The translations under genes were made by a program, and so were the position numbers. The notes beneath the pieces are model-generated. The model was not told the origin of the DNA. It made no database searches and saw nothing but the letters and a program-made list of their open reading frames with translations. This document shows, one piece after another, positions 17,521 to 28,500 of a DNA stretch of 64,000 nucleotides. Source of the DNA: Sulfuriflexus mobilis. GTDB taxonomy: Bacteria; Pseudomonadota; Gammaproteobacteria; AKS1. The DNA is taken from NCBI RefSeq assembly GCF_003967195.1, contig NZ_AP018725.1:1984001-2048000 (forward strand), written 5' to 3'. Position 1 is the stretch's first letter, and the number at the start of each line of letters is the position of its first letter.

Positions 17521-20144
17521 GCAACGACAATTACAATCCGTCTGCGGACCCCGTCATGCTCGATTTGTTCAGGCAGGAAGCGAGCATACATACACGAACA
17601 CTGACAGACGGTCTCTTGAGTCTGGAGCGCTCGGCTGATAATGATGCCATCGAGACCCTGATGCGCGCGGCACACTCGATAAAGGGTGCGGCACGCATGG
17701 TTGGCATTGATGCTATTGTGAAAATATCTCACAGTATGGAAGACTATTTTGTCGCCGTACAAAAAGGTGAATTACGCATCACCGGAGAACACATTGACAC
17801 CCTCCTTCTAGCGGTCGATACCATTGTGGATATTTCCAATAGTAATATCGACAACATCAATGATCCTGGCGTTAATGCGATATGCGACTCGATTAATGTC
17901 ATCGCAGTCAACACGACACATGACTTAATACCTCCGGAGCAAGAAGGGCCTTCTGCAGTGCAGATGAACAATGGGTTTCATGATCTGTTTAAAACAGATG
18001 CCCGCGGATTATATAAAAAAATTCATGGTCTGTTGGGTGACAGGAAAGTTGAGGATATCGATACCCATGTGTTAACAGAAATACATCAGGCCCTGCACAT
18101 GATAAATGGTGGCGCAAAACTCGCAGGGCAACACATACTCGCCGCACTGGGAAAATCCATTGATCAATATCTTCTGGCCTGTATTGAAGGCCGCAGCAAT
18201 TTGTCAGAAGAAACATTCAATAGCCTCAAAGACCTGCTTAATACACTCTTGAAATGGATTGAAGAGGGTCAGGACGAAGACCTTTCAAAAGTTGACTCCT
18301 CTATACAGAAACTCACTCAAGAAACAGCTAATACAGTTTCCACCAGGAAAACAGCTAAAAAAACCGATCCCCAATCGGCACATCGATCAAACACCCAGCC
18401 GTTGCAGCCTGACCATTCAATACGCATCAGCACCCGGAGAATGAACAGATTGGTGGGACTGGCCAGCGAAAATGTCGTTGAGTCGCGCTGGATACGCGCG
18501 CATGCGGATGCCATGCTGATATACAAGCGTCGCCAATCTGTCATCATCAGTGCATTCGACGGATTGAGAAATCACCTTGATGAAGCCAATGTTCCTGAGC
18601 ACATTTATGAGCTATTTAATGACATTCAGCGTCGCAGCAATGATGCCCGTGCCTACCTGAATACCCGCCTGACAGAACTTGAGGAGTTTGATCGTCGTGT
18701 TAGCGGGCTTGCAGAACGATTGAATCACGAAGTTCTGCAAACGCGTATGCGCCCATTTTCTGACTGCACGCAGGGTTTCAAGCGCATGGTTCGCGATCTG
18801 TCCAGGGATATGGGCAAACGAATTAACTTCCGCATTATTGGTGGCAATACACAAGTTGACCGTGAAATCCTTTCTCGCATTGAGGCCCCCCTCAATCACA
18901 TCCTGAGAAATGCGATTGACCATGGGATTGAATCCCCACGAGACCGCATTCAAAACGGCAAGGATGAAGTTGCCAGCATCACCATTGAGGCCGCCCACAA
19001 CATGGGCATGCTCGCCATCAGCATAGAGGACGATGGCAACGGTGTTAATATCGAGGCCCTCAGGGAGAAGATTGTCGAGCGTAGCATGCTCACAGCTGAA
19101 ATGGCACTCAATCTCAACGACACCGAATTACTCGATTTTCTCTATCTGCCGGGATTTTCAACACGCACTGCGGTGACTGAAATATCAGGGCGCGGCGTCG
19201 GTCTCGATGTTGTCCATAACACCATTCAGGAAATGCGCGGCCAAATCCGAACCCGTTCCACCCCTGGCAAAGGTATGCGTATTCAGCTTATGCTGCCTCT
19301 CACCCTGTCCGTTATAAGAAGCCTGTTGCTCGAAATCGGTGAACAGGCCTATGCGATGCCACTGGTACGTATTGATTCCATTCATACTCTGCATAGTTCA
19401 GAAATTGAAACCATTGATGGAAAGCAGTTTTTCCTGTTAAACAATACGCATATTGGTCTTGTTGATGCCGCCCAGGTCCTCGAAACCCACAGTCAGCCTC
19501 ACAATACGGAAATCTTTTCTGTCCTCGTTATCGGCGACCGGCAAACATGCTACGGCCTTGTCGTCGATCGTTTTTTAGGTGAGCGTGACCTCGCTGTGCA
19601 TATCCTTGACCCAAGACTTGGAAAGATTCGCGATATCAGTGCTGCCACCCTGCTTGAAAATGGCTCTCCGGCACTGATTATTGATGCTGATGATATGCTT
19701 CGCTCTATTGAGCTGCTGATATCGGGCGAACGCCTGAATAAGATTGAACATGAATATGCGACGACAAACCAACGCAAGGCAATATTGGTAGTAGACGACT
19801 CGATCACCGTTCGTGAGGTTGAAAGAAAATTACTTGAGTCACGTGGTTATAAGGTTGATGTGGCAGTCGATGGTATGGATGGCTGGAACACTGTGCAAAA
19901 TGCACATTATGATCTGGTCATCAGTGACATTGACATGCCACGTATGAATGGTATCGAATTTGTTACCACAATAAAAAATAATTCAACATACAAAGAGTTG
20001 CCAGTCATGATCGTTTCATACAAAGATCGACAAGAAGACAGGGACGCCGGCCTGCAAGCAGGTGCTGATTATTACCTGACCAAGGGAAGCTTTCATGATG
20101 ATAGCCTCATTGAGGCCGTCATTGACCTGATAGGTGAGGCATGA
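17517..20144 (+). CDS. wspE: Hybrid histidine kinase CheA-REC (WspE-like)
   Basis: About 875 residues. An HPt domain holds the phosphorylated histidine at H53 (AAHSIKGAAR). A second HPt-like repeat at about 155-260 keeps H194 but has HMINGG, missing the usual Lys. The CheA dimerisation and ATPase core follows, with N-box NHILRNAIDHGIE, G1 DDGNGV and G2 GRGVGLDVV, then a CheW-like regulatory domain, and a C-terminal receiver with DDSITVRE, phospho-acceptor D804 (ISDIDMP) and YK. This order is WspE. It should phosphorylate the diguanylate cyclase and CheB. Confidence 0.94.
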   Translation: MSNDNYNPSADPVMLDLFRQEASIHTRTLTDGLLSLERSADNDAIETLMRAAHSIKGAARMVGIDAIVKISHSMEDYFVAVQKGELRITGEHIDTLLLAVDTIVDISNSNIDNINDPGVNAICDSINVIAVNTTHDLIPPEQEGPSAVQMNNGFHDLFKTDARGLYKKIHGLLGDRKVEDIDTHVLTEIHQALHMINGGAKLAGQHILAALGKSIDQYLLACIEGRSNLSEETFNSLKDLLNTLLKWIEEGQDEDLSKVDSSIQKLTQETANTVSTRKTAKKTDPQSAHRSNTQPLQPDHSIRISTRRMNRLVGLASENVVESRWIRAHADAMLIYKRRQSVIISAFDGLRNHLDEANVPEHIYELFNDIQRRSNDARAYLNTRLTELEEFDRRVSGLAERLNHEVLQTRMRPFSDCTQGFKRMVRDLSRDMGKRINFRIIGGNTQVDREILSRIEAPLNHILRNAIDHGIESPRDRIQNGKDEVASITIEAAHNMGMLAISIEDDGNGVNIEALREKIVERSMLTAEMALNLNDTELLDFLYLPGFSTRTAVTEISGRGVGLDVVHNTIQEMRGQIRTRSTPGKGMRIQLMLPLTLSVIRSLLLEIGEQAYAMPLVRIDSIHTLHSSEIETIDGKQFFLLNNTHIGLVDAAQVLETHSQPHNTEIFSVLVIGDRQTCYGLVVDRFLGERDLAVHILDPRLGKIRDISAATLLENGSPALIIDADDMLRSIELLISGERLNKIEHEYATTNQRKAILVVDDSITVREVERKLLESRGYKVDVAVDGMDGWNTVQNAHYDLVISDIDMPRMNGIEFVTTIKNNSTYKELPVMIVSYKDRQEDRDAGLQAGADYYLTKGSFHDDSLIEAVIDLIGEA

Positions 20145-21190
20145 CTATGCGTATAGCCATTGTCAATGATAACAAGGGTCACTTGTTAATGCTTTCCAGA
20201 ATACTGGAAAAGTGTTCGACGCATGAAATCATATGGATTGCCTATGATGGCAGGGAGGCCGTGGAAAAATGCCGACTGGACAAGCCTGATATTATCCTTA
20301 TGGACCTGGTGATGCCAAAGATGAATGGCGTTATGGCGACACGTGAAATTATGGCACAGAGCCCCTGCGCCATCCTGCTGGTAACGGCCTCAGTCGCTGG
20401 CAACGCCTCTCTCATTTTTGAGGCCATGGGTGCCGGCGCACTCGATGTGGTCAAAACACCAATCTTTGGTGACCGTGATGAAGAACGTGATACCGATGCA
20501 ATTTTGGGGAAAATCAGAATCGTCCAAAACCTCATCGCCCCCGGTAAGCCGCTCCGCAGCGATAACTCTCTTGCTGAAAATAACAATGTCCATGTTGAGA
20601 CCCGCAAACCCATTTTATGCTTTGGTGCTTCCACCGGCGGTCCTGCTGCCCTTGCCACCATACTTAGTCAGTTGCCAGTGGACTTCCCGATACCTGTTGT
20701 CATCATCCAGCACGTTGATGAATATTTTTCAGCAAGTTTTGCCGACTGGTTAAATAAACAATGTCAGTTAACGGTTCAAATCGCACGCCATGGCGATCGA
20801 CCCGAGGTCGGCAAGGTGCTGATAGCCGGTACAAGTAACCATATGCTCATGGACAGTCAGCAGCGCCTTGTTTATGCCGACTCGAATGAAGAGAGTAATT
20901 ACAAGCCCTCAGTCAATGTTTTCTTTAACAGTCTGGTCAAACACTGGGATGATTGCATCATTGCCTGTCTGCTTACGGGCATGGGACGTGACGGCGCCAC
21001 TGGCCTATTGAATATTCGTAACAAAGGTGGCTATACCATCACCCAAAGTAAAGACAGCTGTGCTGTTTACGGTATGCCTAAGGCCGCCGATGATATCGAT
21101 GCCTCTATGCACTCTATAACACCGGAAGAGATGCCTTCTTTTATCATGGAATTTCTTAACCACAATAAACAGATGGCGGAACGGTTATGA
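20141..21190 (+). CDS. wspF: CheB-type MCP methylesterase (WspF-like)
   Basis: The 349-residue protein has an N-terminal receiver (IVNDNKGHL, phospho-acceptor in IILMDLVMPKMNG) and a C-terminal methylesterase domain with GASTGGPAAL (catalytic Ser), QHVDEYFSASFADWL and GMGRDGATG. It removes methyl groups from MCPs, and loss of WspF in Pseudomonas leaves WspR switched on. It overlaps cheA by four bases (ATGA), and a second ATG lies two codons later. The VND in place of the usual DD is shared with WspF as I know it. Confidence 0.93.
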   Translation: MTMRIAIVNDNKGHLLMLSRILEKCSTHEIIWIAYDGREAVEKCRLDKPDIILMDLVMPKMNGVMATREIMAQSPCAILLVTASVAGNASLIFEAMGAGALDVVKTPIFGDRDEERDTDAILGKIRIVQNLIAPGKPLRSDNSLAENNNVHVETRKPILCFGASTGGPAALATILSQLPVDFPIPVVIIQHVDEYFSASFADWLNKQCQLTVQIARHGDRPEVGKVLIAGTSNHMLMDSQQRLVYADSNEESNYKPSVNVFFNSLVKHWDDCIIACLLTGMGRDGATGLLNIRNKGGYTITQSKDSCAVYGMPKAADDIDASMHSITPEEMPSFIMEFLNHNKQMAERL

Positions 21191-22173
21191 CTACAGACAA
21201 TTCCACAAACAAGTGTGTCGTCTTGCTGGTTGATGATCAGGCCATTATCGCCGAAGGCATACGCCGCATGCTGGAAAACGAGAGTGATATTATTTTCCAT
21301 TACTGTGACGACCCGACCAGGGCTATCCAGATGGCGACGGATATTGAGGCAACGATCATCCTGCAGGACCTGGTTATGCCGGATATCGATGGTATGACAC
21401 TGGTGCGATTCTATCGCGCCAACCTCGAAACACGTAATATCCCCATTATTGTCTTGTCCAGTAAAGATGAAGCGCAAATCAAGAGCGACGCCTTCAATAA
21501 TGGCGCGAATGATTATCTGGTAAAATTGCCCGATAAAATTGAATTACTGGCGCGCATTCGTGCACATTCACGCAGTTACCTGACCCAGCTTGAACGTGAT
21601 GCCGCATTTCATGCCCTGCGTGAAATGCAAAAGCAACTGGAAGAAACCAACAATGAATTGCAGCGCCTGTCTGCACTCGATGGCCTTACGGGTTTGTCCA
21701 ATCGGCGCCACTTTGATGAAGAGCTCGGCAAGGAATGGCGACGTGCCCAGCGTGGTGACCTGCCGCTCTCCCTGATCCTTATCGATATTGACTACTTCAA
21801 GCTCTATAATGATACTTATGGGCATCTGGCCGGTGATGAATGTCTGCAGGTGGTAGCCAAGGCCCTGCAGGCCAGCATTGTTCGTCCCGCCGATATCATC
21901 GCCCGTTATGGCGGTGAAGAGTTTGTCGTTATCCTCCCAGCGACAAAAGCAGAAGGGGCCGTCGTGGTCGCTGAAAACCTGCGCAATAATATCGCCGACC
22001 TGACCATTCCCCACAGCGCCTCAAGCACCTCGGAGTATGTCAGTATCAGTCTGGGTATCGCCCAGGCCGATTTTTCCACCATGCAAAACCTTGAGGCCCT
22101 CATCGAGGCTGCCGATAAGGGACTTTACGAAGCCAAGAACTCCGGGCGCAACCGTTACCGAATCGCCTCCTGA
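21187..22173 (+). CDS. wspR: Response regulator diguanylate cyclase (WspR-like)
   Basis: The 328-residue protein has a receiver domain (VDDQAIIAEG; phospho-acceptor D61 in LQDLVMPDIDG; SSKDEAQ), a coiled stalk at about 140-165 (EMQKQLEETNNELQRL), and a GGDEF domain with active site GGEEF at 242-246. The inhibitory site RxxD is intact at 233-236 (RPAD). It makes cyclic di-GMP when phosphorylated by the CheA and should show product inhibition. It is the last gene of the operon, overlapping cheB by four bases. The GGEEF and stalk layout match Pseudomonas WspR. Confidence 0.95.
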   Translation: MTTDNSTNKCVVLLVDDQAIIAEGIRRMLENESDIIFHYCDDPTRAIQMATDIEATIILQDLVMPDIDGMTLVRFYRANLETRNIPIIVLSSKDEAQIKSDAFNNGANDYLVKLPDKIELLARIRAHSRSYLTQLERDAAFHALREMQKQLEETNNELQRLSALDGLTGLSNRRHFDEELGKEWRRAQRGDLPLSLILIDIDYFKLYNDTYGHLAGDECLQVVAKALQASIVRPADIIARYGGEEFVVILPATKAEGAVVVAENLRNNIADLTIPHSASSTSEYVSISLGIAQADFSTMQNLEALIEAADKGLYEAKNSGRNRYRIAS

Positions 22174-22224
22174 GCCCTCCACCGGGCTGGTATGCGCGGG
22201 GAAAAGCGAATATCATATTAACTT

Positions 22225-22548
22225 ATGACCTTCGTAGTGACTGAAAACTGCATCAAGTGCAAATACACAGACTGTGTAGATGTCTGCCCGGTGGATTGCT
22301 TCCACGAAGGCCCGAATTTTCTCGTTATCGACCCCGAAGAATGCATTGACTGCACACTCTGTGAGCCGGAGTGCCCCATCGCCGCTATATTTGCCGAAGA
22401 CGACCTGCCCGAGGATCAACGGCAATTCATTGCCCTGAATGCAGAACTGTCACTACTGTGGCCCGTCATTGATGAAGTCAAACCGGCGCCGGCAGATGCC
22501 GACGAATGGAAGGATAAGCCGAACAAGCTCCAATACCTTGAACGCTAA
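22225..22548 (+). CDS. fdxA: 7Fe-8S ferredoxin FdxA
   Basis: The 107-residue protein has the FdxA cysteine pattern: C9, C12, C17, C21 and C25 in the first half, C40, C43, C46 and C50 in the second, giving a 3Fe-4S and a 4Fe-4S cluster. The C-terminal tail ([13 protein letters not shown]) is also typical. It is a low-potential cytosolic electron carrier. In Pseudomonas it follows mutS directly; here the Wsp-type operon separates them. Confidence 0.95.
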   Translation: MTFVVTENCIKCKYTDCVDVCPVDCFHEGPNFLVIDPEECIDCTLCEPECPIAAIFAEDDLPEDQRQFIALNAELSLLWPVIDEVKPAPADADEWKDKPNKLQYLER

Positions 22549-22578
22549 GCATTTTCCCCTACCAGGAGAGTGCAACTG

Positions 22579-25515
22579 ATGTCGGGCCCGTCTGCTGCCG
22601 GCATTACCCTGCTCCCCTATAGCAGTGACCCACTGCAATACCTCTGTGAACAGATTGGCCTGCAGCACAGCCAGGACCTGCCCGACCTCAGCCGACTGCT
22701 GGTACTCATCCCCGGTGAACTTGCCAAGCAACGACTCGGCCAGTCGCTGCTTGCAACATCAGAAAAGGCTGCCATGCTGGCACCAAAAATGATGAGCCTC
22801 GCGCAGTTTGTTCAAGATTACGGCCACTCCGCACACCCGCGTATTGACTCACATGCCCGCGAGCTGCTCCTCGTCGAGGCCCTGCGTCAGCACCCGGACC
22901 TGTATGGCAACAGCAACCCCTGGCTACTGGCTGAAAACCTGTTGCAATTTTTTGATGAACTCAACCACCAGCAATGCACACTGCCTGATAAGTACCCGCA
23001 GTTCTCACAAACCCTGCAACAGGGCTACGGCCTCGAGGCACAGCACCGCCAGCAACTGGCGCCGTTGCTTAACCGCGAGGCCGAACTTGTGTATACCCTC
23101 TGGCAGGCATGGACTGATCAACTCCAGGCCGAGGGACTCATCGACCCGCATGCCGACTATAGTCAGCGCCTGGCAACATTAGGTCTTCCGACGGACTTTA
23201 CCCACTGTTATCTGCTCGGCTATAGCCGGCTTAACCCTGCCGAGGCCGCCTGGTTCAGTAGATTGGCGCAGGCCGGCAAGGCCAGCCTGTATCTGCAGGG
23301 ACAAAACGGTTACCCGCCGGAGGCCTACCACCCGGATGCGGTCATTGCGGATTTGCTTGCACAGTGTCCGGACATAGCCGTCAATAACCTCGAACACAGT
23401 CAGGCATACAGTGCCGCCCTTGACGCGGTTTATGCACAACACGGTGCCGCCCTGGCTGAACGCGCGCACAGCACGGCCGAACAGCTGCCTGACAGTCCTA
23501 TACAGGGACGCCTGCAGCTATTCACTGCGGAGAGTGCCGAACAGCAGGCGCTCGGCATCGAACTCCAGGTTCGCCTCTGGTTGCAGGAGGGCATTGAACA
23601 CATAGGCATTGTCAGCCAGGACCGTCGCCTGGCCCGCCGCCTGCGCGCCCTACTTGAGCGCGCCGGTATCCTCCTGCAGGACCAGTCCGGCTGGGCGTTG
23701 TCGACGACCAGTGCCGCCGCCGTACTCGAACGCTGGCTGGAATGTATCGAGCAGGACTTTGATCACCTGCCCCTGCTCGACCTGCTGAAATCCCCCTTTA
23801 TGGTCGATGAGGCGGATCGCGAGGCACACTTAAAACTCGTCTATCGTTTTGAACAGGACATTGTCCTGCACGAAAATATCGCCAGTGGTCTGTGGCGTTA
23901 CCGTCGTCATATCGACGCGCGTTATAAGCGCCTGCCCGAGGACTGGGGCAAGGCCACGAGCGATGCCTTGCAGGCACTCTTCAACCGCCTCGAACAGGCC
24001 GCCTCACCGCTACTGGCCCTCATCGGCAAACCCAACCTGCAACCGACCACCTTTATCCACGCCTTGCAGGAAAGCCTGCATCGGCTCGGCCTGTTTGAGA
24101 CCTTCAGTCACGATGATGCCGGACAACGCCTACTCATCGAGCTCGAGGGCATGACACGGGCACTGGATGGCCGCAAACTGCTCATGCACTGGTCTGAATT
24201 GCGCAGCTGGCTGGGCCGCACCCTCGAACGCTATAACTTCTGTCCACAGACACCGGCCAGTCACGTCTCGCTCATGAACATGGATAACGCTGCGCTATCC
24301 GATTTCGATGCCTTGATCATTGCCGCCGCCGATCAGGAACACCTGCCGGGCCAGGTCGAGGCCTCGGCCTTTTTCAATGACGGGGTCCGCCAGGCACTCG
24401 GGCTCAGCATCAGTACCACGCAGCAGCGACAGCGGTTTTACCAGTTTCGTTGTCTGCTGGAATCTTCACCGCATCTGTTAATCAGTTACCATTCTGATCA
24501 GAATGGCGAGAGCCTGTCACCGAGCCCCTGGCTGTCGGCCCTGCAACACTTTCATGAACTGGCATGGGATAACACACTTGAGGCCGACCACATCCAGCAA
24601 CAACTGGCCGCCGGATACCACGGCTTTCACCAGAGCCCCAAGCTGCCTGCAGTCGAGCCCCTAGCGGCACATCCCCGCACCCCGTGCCCGGCTCAGCTTC
24701 TGCCTGCTTCCGTCTCGGCCAGTAGCTACCAACAGCTCATCGACTGTCCTTATCAGTTTTTTGCCGCACGTTGCCTGAAATTAAAGGCCACGGATGAAAT
24801 CCGTACCGCGCTGGAAAAAAGCGATTATGGCAACCGCATCCATGCCTGCCTGCAGGCCTTCCATAGTCAGGTGAATGGCCTGCCGCCGCCGTTTGCGCAA
24901 GACATTCATGCAAACAACCGGCAACAAGCCATAGAACACCTGCAAGCAATCTCCGAGGCCATCTTCGCCCGCGACCTGGAAGATAATTTTCAGCACCGCG
25001 GTTGGTTACGGCGCTGGCAACAACTCATACCTTTATATATAGACTGGCAACAACAACGTCAGCAGACCTGGCACTTTTCACAGGCCGAGTATGCCGGCGA
25101 CAGTCATCTCAATGGTCAGGCCCTGCAGGGTCGGCTGGATCGCCTCGATGTCGCCAATGATGATGCACAGACCTATGCCATTATCGATTACAAGACCGGC
25201 TATACACCGCCACAGGCCGAGGTCGATAGCGGCGAGGCCGTGCAACTGCCGTTCTATGCCCTGCTCCTCGGTGAACATATTCAACGTGTCGAATACCTGC
25301 TGGTCGACACGGATATCAAAGGCCGCGCCCGGCTCGAGGGCGCGGCGCTCGAAGACCTGCGCACGCGTCAGCAACAACGTCTCGGCGAACTTGTTAAGGC
25401 CTTGCAGAGTGGTGCCGAACTGCCGGCCTGGGGCGATGACAAGACCTGCGGCTATTGTACTATGCAGGGTTTGTGTCGGCGCGGCGCCTGGGGCCCTGAC
25501 GAGGCAACTGTATGA
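22579..25515 (+). CDS. AddB-like PD-(D/E)XK nuclease subunit with Fe-S cysteines
   Basis: About 978 residues. The N-terminal part is a degenerate helicase-like region. The C-terminal nuclease domain shows GRLDRLDVA, then IIDYKTG (the D and K of the PD-(D/E)XK core). A cysteine in LIDCPYQFF and three near the end (CGYCTMQGLC) fit the 4Fe-4S staple of AddB-type nucleases. With the UvrD-like partner, which overlaps by four bases, it should resect double-strand breaks. ATG at 22579 is used because AGGAG lies ten bases upstream; a GTG at 22570 is too close to that site. It is the gammaproteobacterial 'probable DNA repair protein' type rather than a classical Firmicutes AddB. Confidence 0.85.
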   Translation: MSGPSAAGITLLPYSSDPLQYLCEQIGLQHSQDLPDLSRLLVLIPGELAKQRLGQSLLATSEKAAMLAPKMMSLAQFVQDYGHSAHPRIDSHARELLLVEALRQHPDLYGNSNPWLLAENLLQFFDELNHQQCTLPDKYPQFSQTLQQGYGLEAQHRQQLAPLLNREAELVYTLWQAWTDQLQAEGLIDPHADYSQRLATLGLPTDFTHCYLLGYSRLNPAEAAWFSRLAQAGKASLYLQGQNGYPPEAYHPDAVIADLLAQCPDIAVNNLEHSQAYSAALDAVYAQHGAALAERAHSTAEQLPDSPIQGRLQLFTAESAEQQALGIELQVRLWLQEGIEHIGIVSQDRRLARRLRALLERAGILLQDQSGWALSTTSAAAVLERWLECIEQDFDHLPLLDLLKSPFMVDEADREAHLKLVYRFEQDIVLHENIASGLWRYRRHIDARYKRLPEDWGKATSDALQALFNRLEQAASPLLALIGKPNLQPTTFIHALQESLHRLGLFETFSHDDAGQRLLIELEGMTRALDGRKLLMHWSELRSWLGRTLERYNFCPQTPASHVSLMNMDNAALSDFDALIIAAADQEHLPGQVEASAFFNDGVRQALGLSISTTQQRQRFYQFRCLLESSPHLLISYHSDQNGESLSPSPWLSALQHFHELAWDNTLEADHIQQQLAAGYHGFHQSPKLPAVEPLAAHPRTPCPAQLLPASVSASSYQQLIDCPYQFFAARCLKLKATDEIRTALEKSDYGNRIHACLQAFHSQVNGLPPPFAQDIHANNRQQAIEHLQAISEAIFARDLEDNFQHRGWLRRWQQLIPLYIDWQQQRQQTWHFSQAEYAGDSHLNGQALQGRLDRLDVANDDAQTYAIIDYKTGYTPPQAEVDSGEAVQLPFYALLLGEHIQRVEYLLVDTDIKGRARLEGAALEDLRTRQQQRLGELVKALQSGAELPAWGDDKTCGYCTMQGLCRRGAWGPDEATV

Positions 25516-28500
25516 AATCCGCCGTGTTGGCCTGTCAGCCACAACAAAGTACCAGCGTGCATGCCTCAGCCGGTAGTGGCAAGACCTGGCTGCTCGTTTC
25601 ACGCCTGCTAAGGCTGTTACTGGACGGGACAAAACCGGATGCCGTATTGGCGATTACCTTTACCCGCAAGGCCGCCGCCGAGATGCAGGAGCGCCTGTTA
25701 TCGCGCCTGTATGAACTGGCCTGCATGGAGGATGCGGACCTCGGTGAGGCCTTGCAACAAATCGGCCTGGCCGCCGAACCGGAACACCTCGAGACCGCCC
25801 GGCAACTCTACGAAAAATTACTGCACAATCCGAGACGGCTTAACATCACCACCTTCCATGCCTTCTCGCAACAGATCCTGCGCCGCTTTGCCTTCGAGGC
25901 CGATGTGCCGGCCGGTTTTGAACTTATCGACAAGACCCGCCTGCTGGAGACCGAGGCCTGGGATGCCCTCTTCAGGGAGGTCACGGCACAACCCGATAGT
26001 GCAGTCGCGCAGGCACTCGACAGGTTGTTTCAGTATTGCGGCGGCATCTATAACACCCGTCAGGCACTCGACAGTTTCCTGCAACACCGTAGCGAATGGT
26101 GGGCATTAACCCAGGCACCCCAAGACCCCGACACGGCCAGCCTGGCACTGGCCGAACAACTCGCTATCGACCCGACCTCGCCACCGGATATCGACGCCTG
26201 GCTTGGACAACATCGCCAGGCACTTCACGACTACGCCACCCTCACCGGCCAACACAAGACCGCCACTCACAGTAAGCGACAACAGGCACTCTATGGCCTG
26301 CTGGAATCCGGGACGGTCGATCGGCAATGGCTGAATAACCTGCAGAAGGAATTTTTCACCGCCAACGGCACACTGCGCGCACTCAAATCTTCCAAGGCAT
26401 TGGAAAAGAGTCTTGGTGATGCCGGGGTTGAACGTTTGCTGTACCTGCATACTGAACTGGCCGGCGCCATCGAAGGCCTCAATGATCAACTGGCCAGGCA
26501 ACACACCTTTCATGTTAACCAGGACTGGTTTGCTGCCGGGCAGCATTATCTCGAACACTACCAGCGCATCAAGCAACAACAACGTCTGCTCGATTTTACC
26601 GACCTGGAATGGCGAGCCTGCCAGCTGCTGAATGACAGCGGCCATGCCCACTGGGTTCAGTACAAACTCGATCAGCGCATTGACCACTTGCTGGTCGATG
26701 AGTTCCAGGACACCAATCCAACCCAGTGGCGTCTGCTGCTACCGTTGCTACAGGAACTGGCCGCCGGTGAGAATGAACGACAACGTTCGGTATTTATCGT
26801 CGGTGATGCCAAACAGTCTATTTATGGTTTCCGCCGCGCCGACGCCAGTCTGTTTAGTCATGCCCGCGGCTGGCTGGAAGACAACCTGCAGGCCGCAACA
26901 ATCCCGCTCGCCATGTCATGGCGCTCGGCACCGGTGATCATGGACTTTGTTAATCACGTCTTTTCAGAGGGCGAGCTTCACCAGCGCCTGGTCGATTTTA
27001 GTCCACACGGCACGCACCGTGACAAGCTATGGGGGCGTGTTGAATTTTTACCCGTAATACGCACCGCAGAGCCGGAGCTTGACGCCCTTACACTGGCGCC
27101 AACGGCATTACGCAATCCGCTGCTAAGACCACGCGAACTGCCGACGAACAGTCTTTATGAAGACGAGGCGCGCATCATCGCGGAAAAGATTGCCGGACTT
27201 GTCGAACAACGAACTCCCATCGAAGACAATGGCAGATACCGCCCGGCAGACTATGGCGATATCATGCTGCTGTTACGCAATCGTACCCATATTGCCAGTT
27301 ATGAACGCGCCCTGCAGGCCGCCGGCATCCCCTATCAGGGCAGCGAACCGGGTAGCCTGCTGGAGACGGTCGAGGTCCAGGACATGCTGGCCCTGCTCGA
27401 CACGCTGATCGCCCCGTATAACAACCTGTCCCTGGCACGTGTTCTGCGTTGCCCGTTGTTCGCCTGTAGTGAACAGGACCTGGTGGTCCTGGCTACCAAG
27501 GTCAGACAAACACCACAGGCCTGGTTCAGTTGCCTGGCGCAACTCGATGATGGCCATTCGGCGAACCTGCTGGCGGCAAGGGATAAGCTGACAGGCTGGC
27601 ATGAACAGGCGGGGCATGTCCCCGTGCATGACCTGCTGGACCGTATCTACAGTGAGGCCGACGTGCTGAATCGTTTCCGGGCGGCCTTTCCCACACACCT
27701 GCAGGGACGTGTCACCGCCAACCTGATGCGCTTTCTCGAACTCGCCCTCGAGATCGACAGTGGCCGTTACCCGAGCCTGGCACAGTTTCGCGCCCGACTG
27801 GCGGTGTTACGCAAACAGGAACGTGATGGTCCCGACCCGGCACCGTCGCTCAATCAGGGCCAACGTGTGCAGATACTGACGATTCACTCCGCCAAGGGGC
27901 TCGAGGCACCTATCGTCTTTATCGCCGACACCGCCAGTGTGCCGAGTGACCGTGCCAGTTATCAGGCGCATGTGCACTGGCCCAGTGGTGCGGAACGTCC
28001 GCAACATATACGCTTGTTACTCAACAGTGGTCATCGTGACAGCGCCACACGAGCCTTACTTGAGGCGCAGGTCACGCGGGATGCCCGTGAAGAGGCCAAC
28101 CTCCTCTATGTGGCCATGACCCGTGCACGGCAATTGCTGTATATCTCGGCGGTCGAGCCGGCGAGGAACAAAGACCAGGGCTGGCATGCCCTGATCAGTC
28201 TGCAACTGCAACGACTCAGGCTTTTGGACGCAGACGGCGCGTGCCTGCTCGAGAGCCTGCCCAGGCCCGCACTCGATGACATGGCGGAGCACGACGACCA
28301 TGATGCGACTGACCAGACCCGATATTCAGGCATCACACCGCCGACAGAGATCATCGACTACCCGCTTCGACATAAGTGGATTGCTCCCAGTGAAAGCATT
28401 GATCACTCACCGGCCGGCAGTGGTGACGAGCTTCGTCAACTGGCCCGCCTGCGCGGCACCATTATTCACCGTCTGTTCGATGCGCTGACACAGGCCGGCA

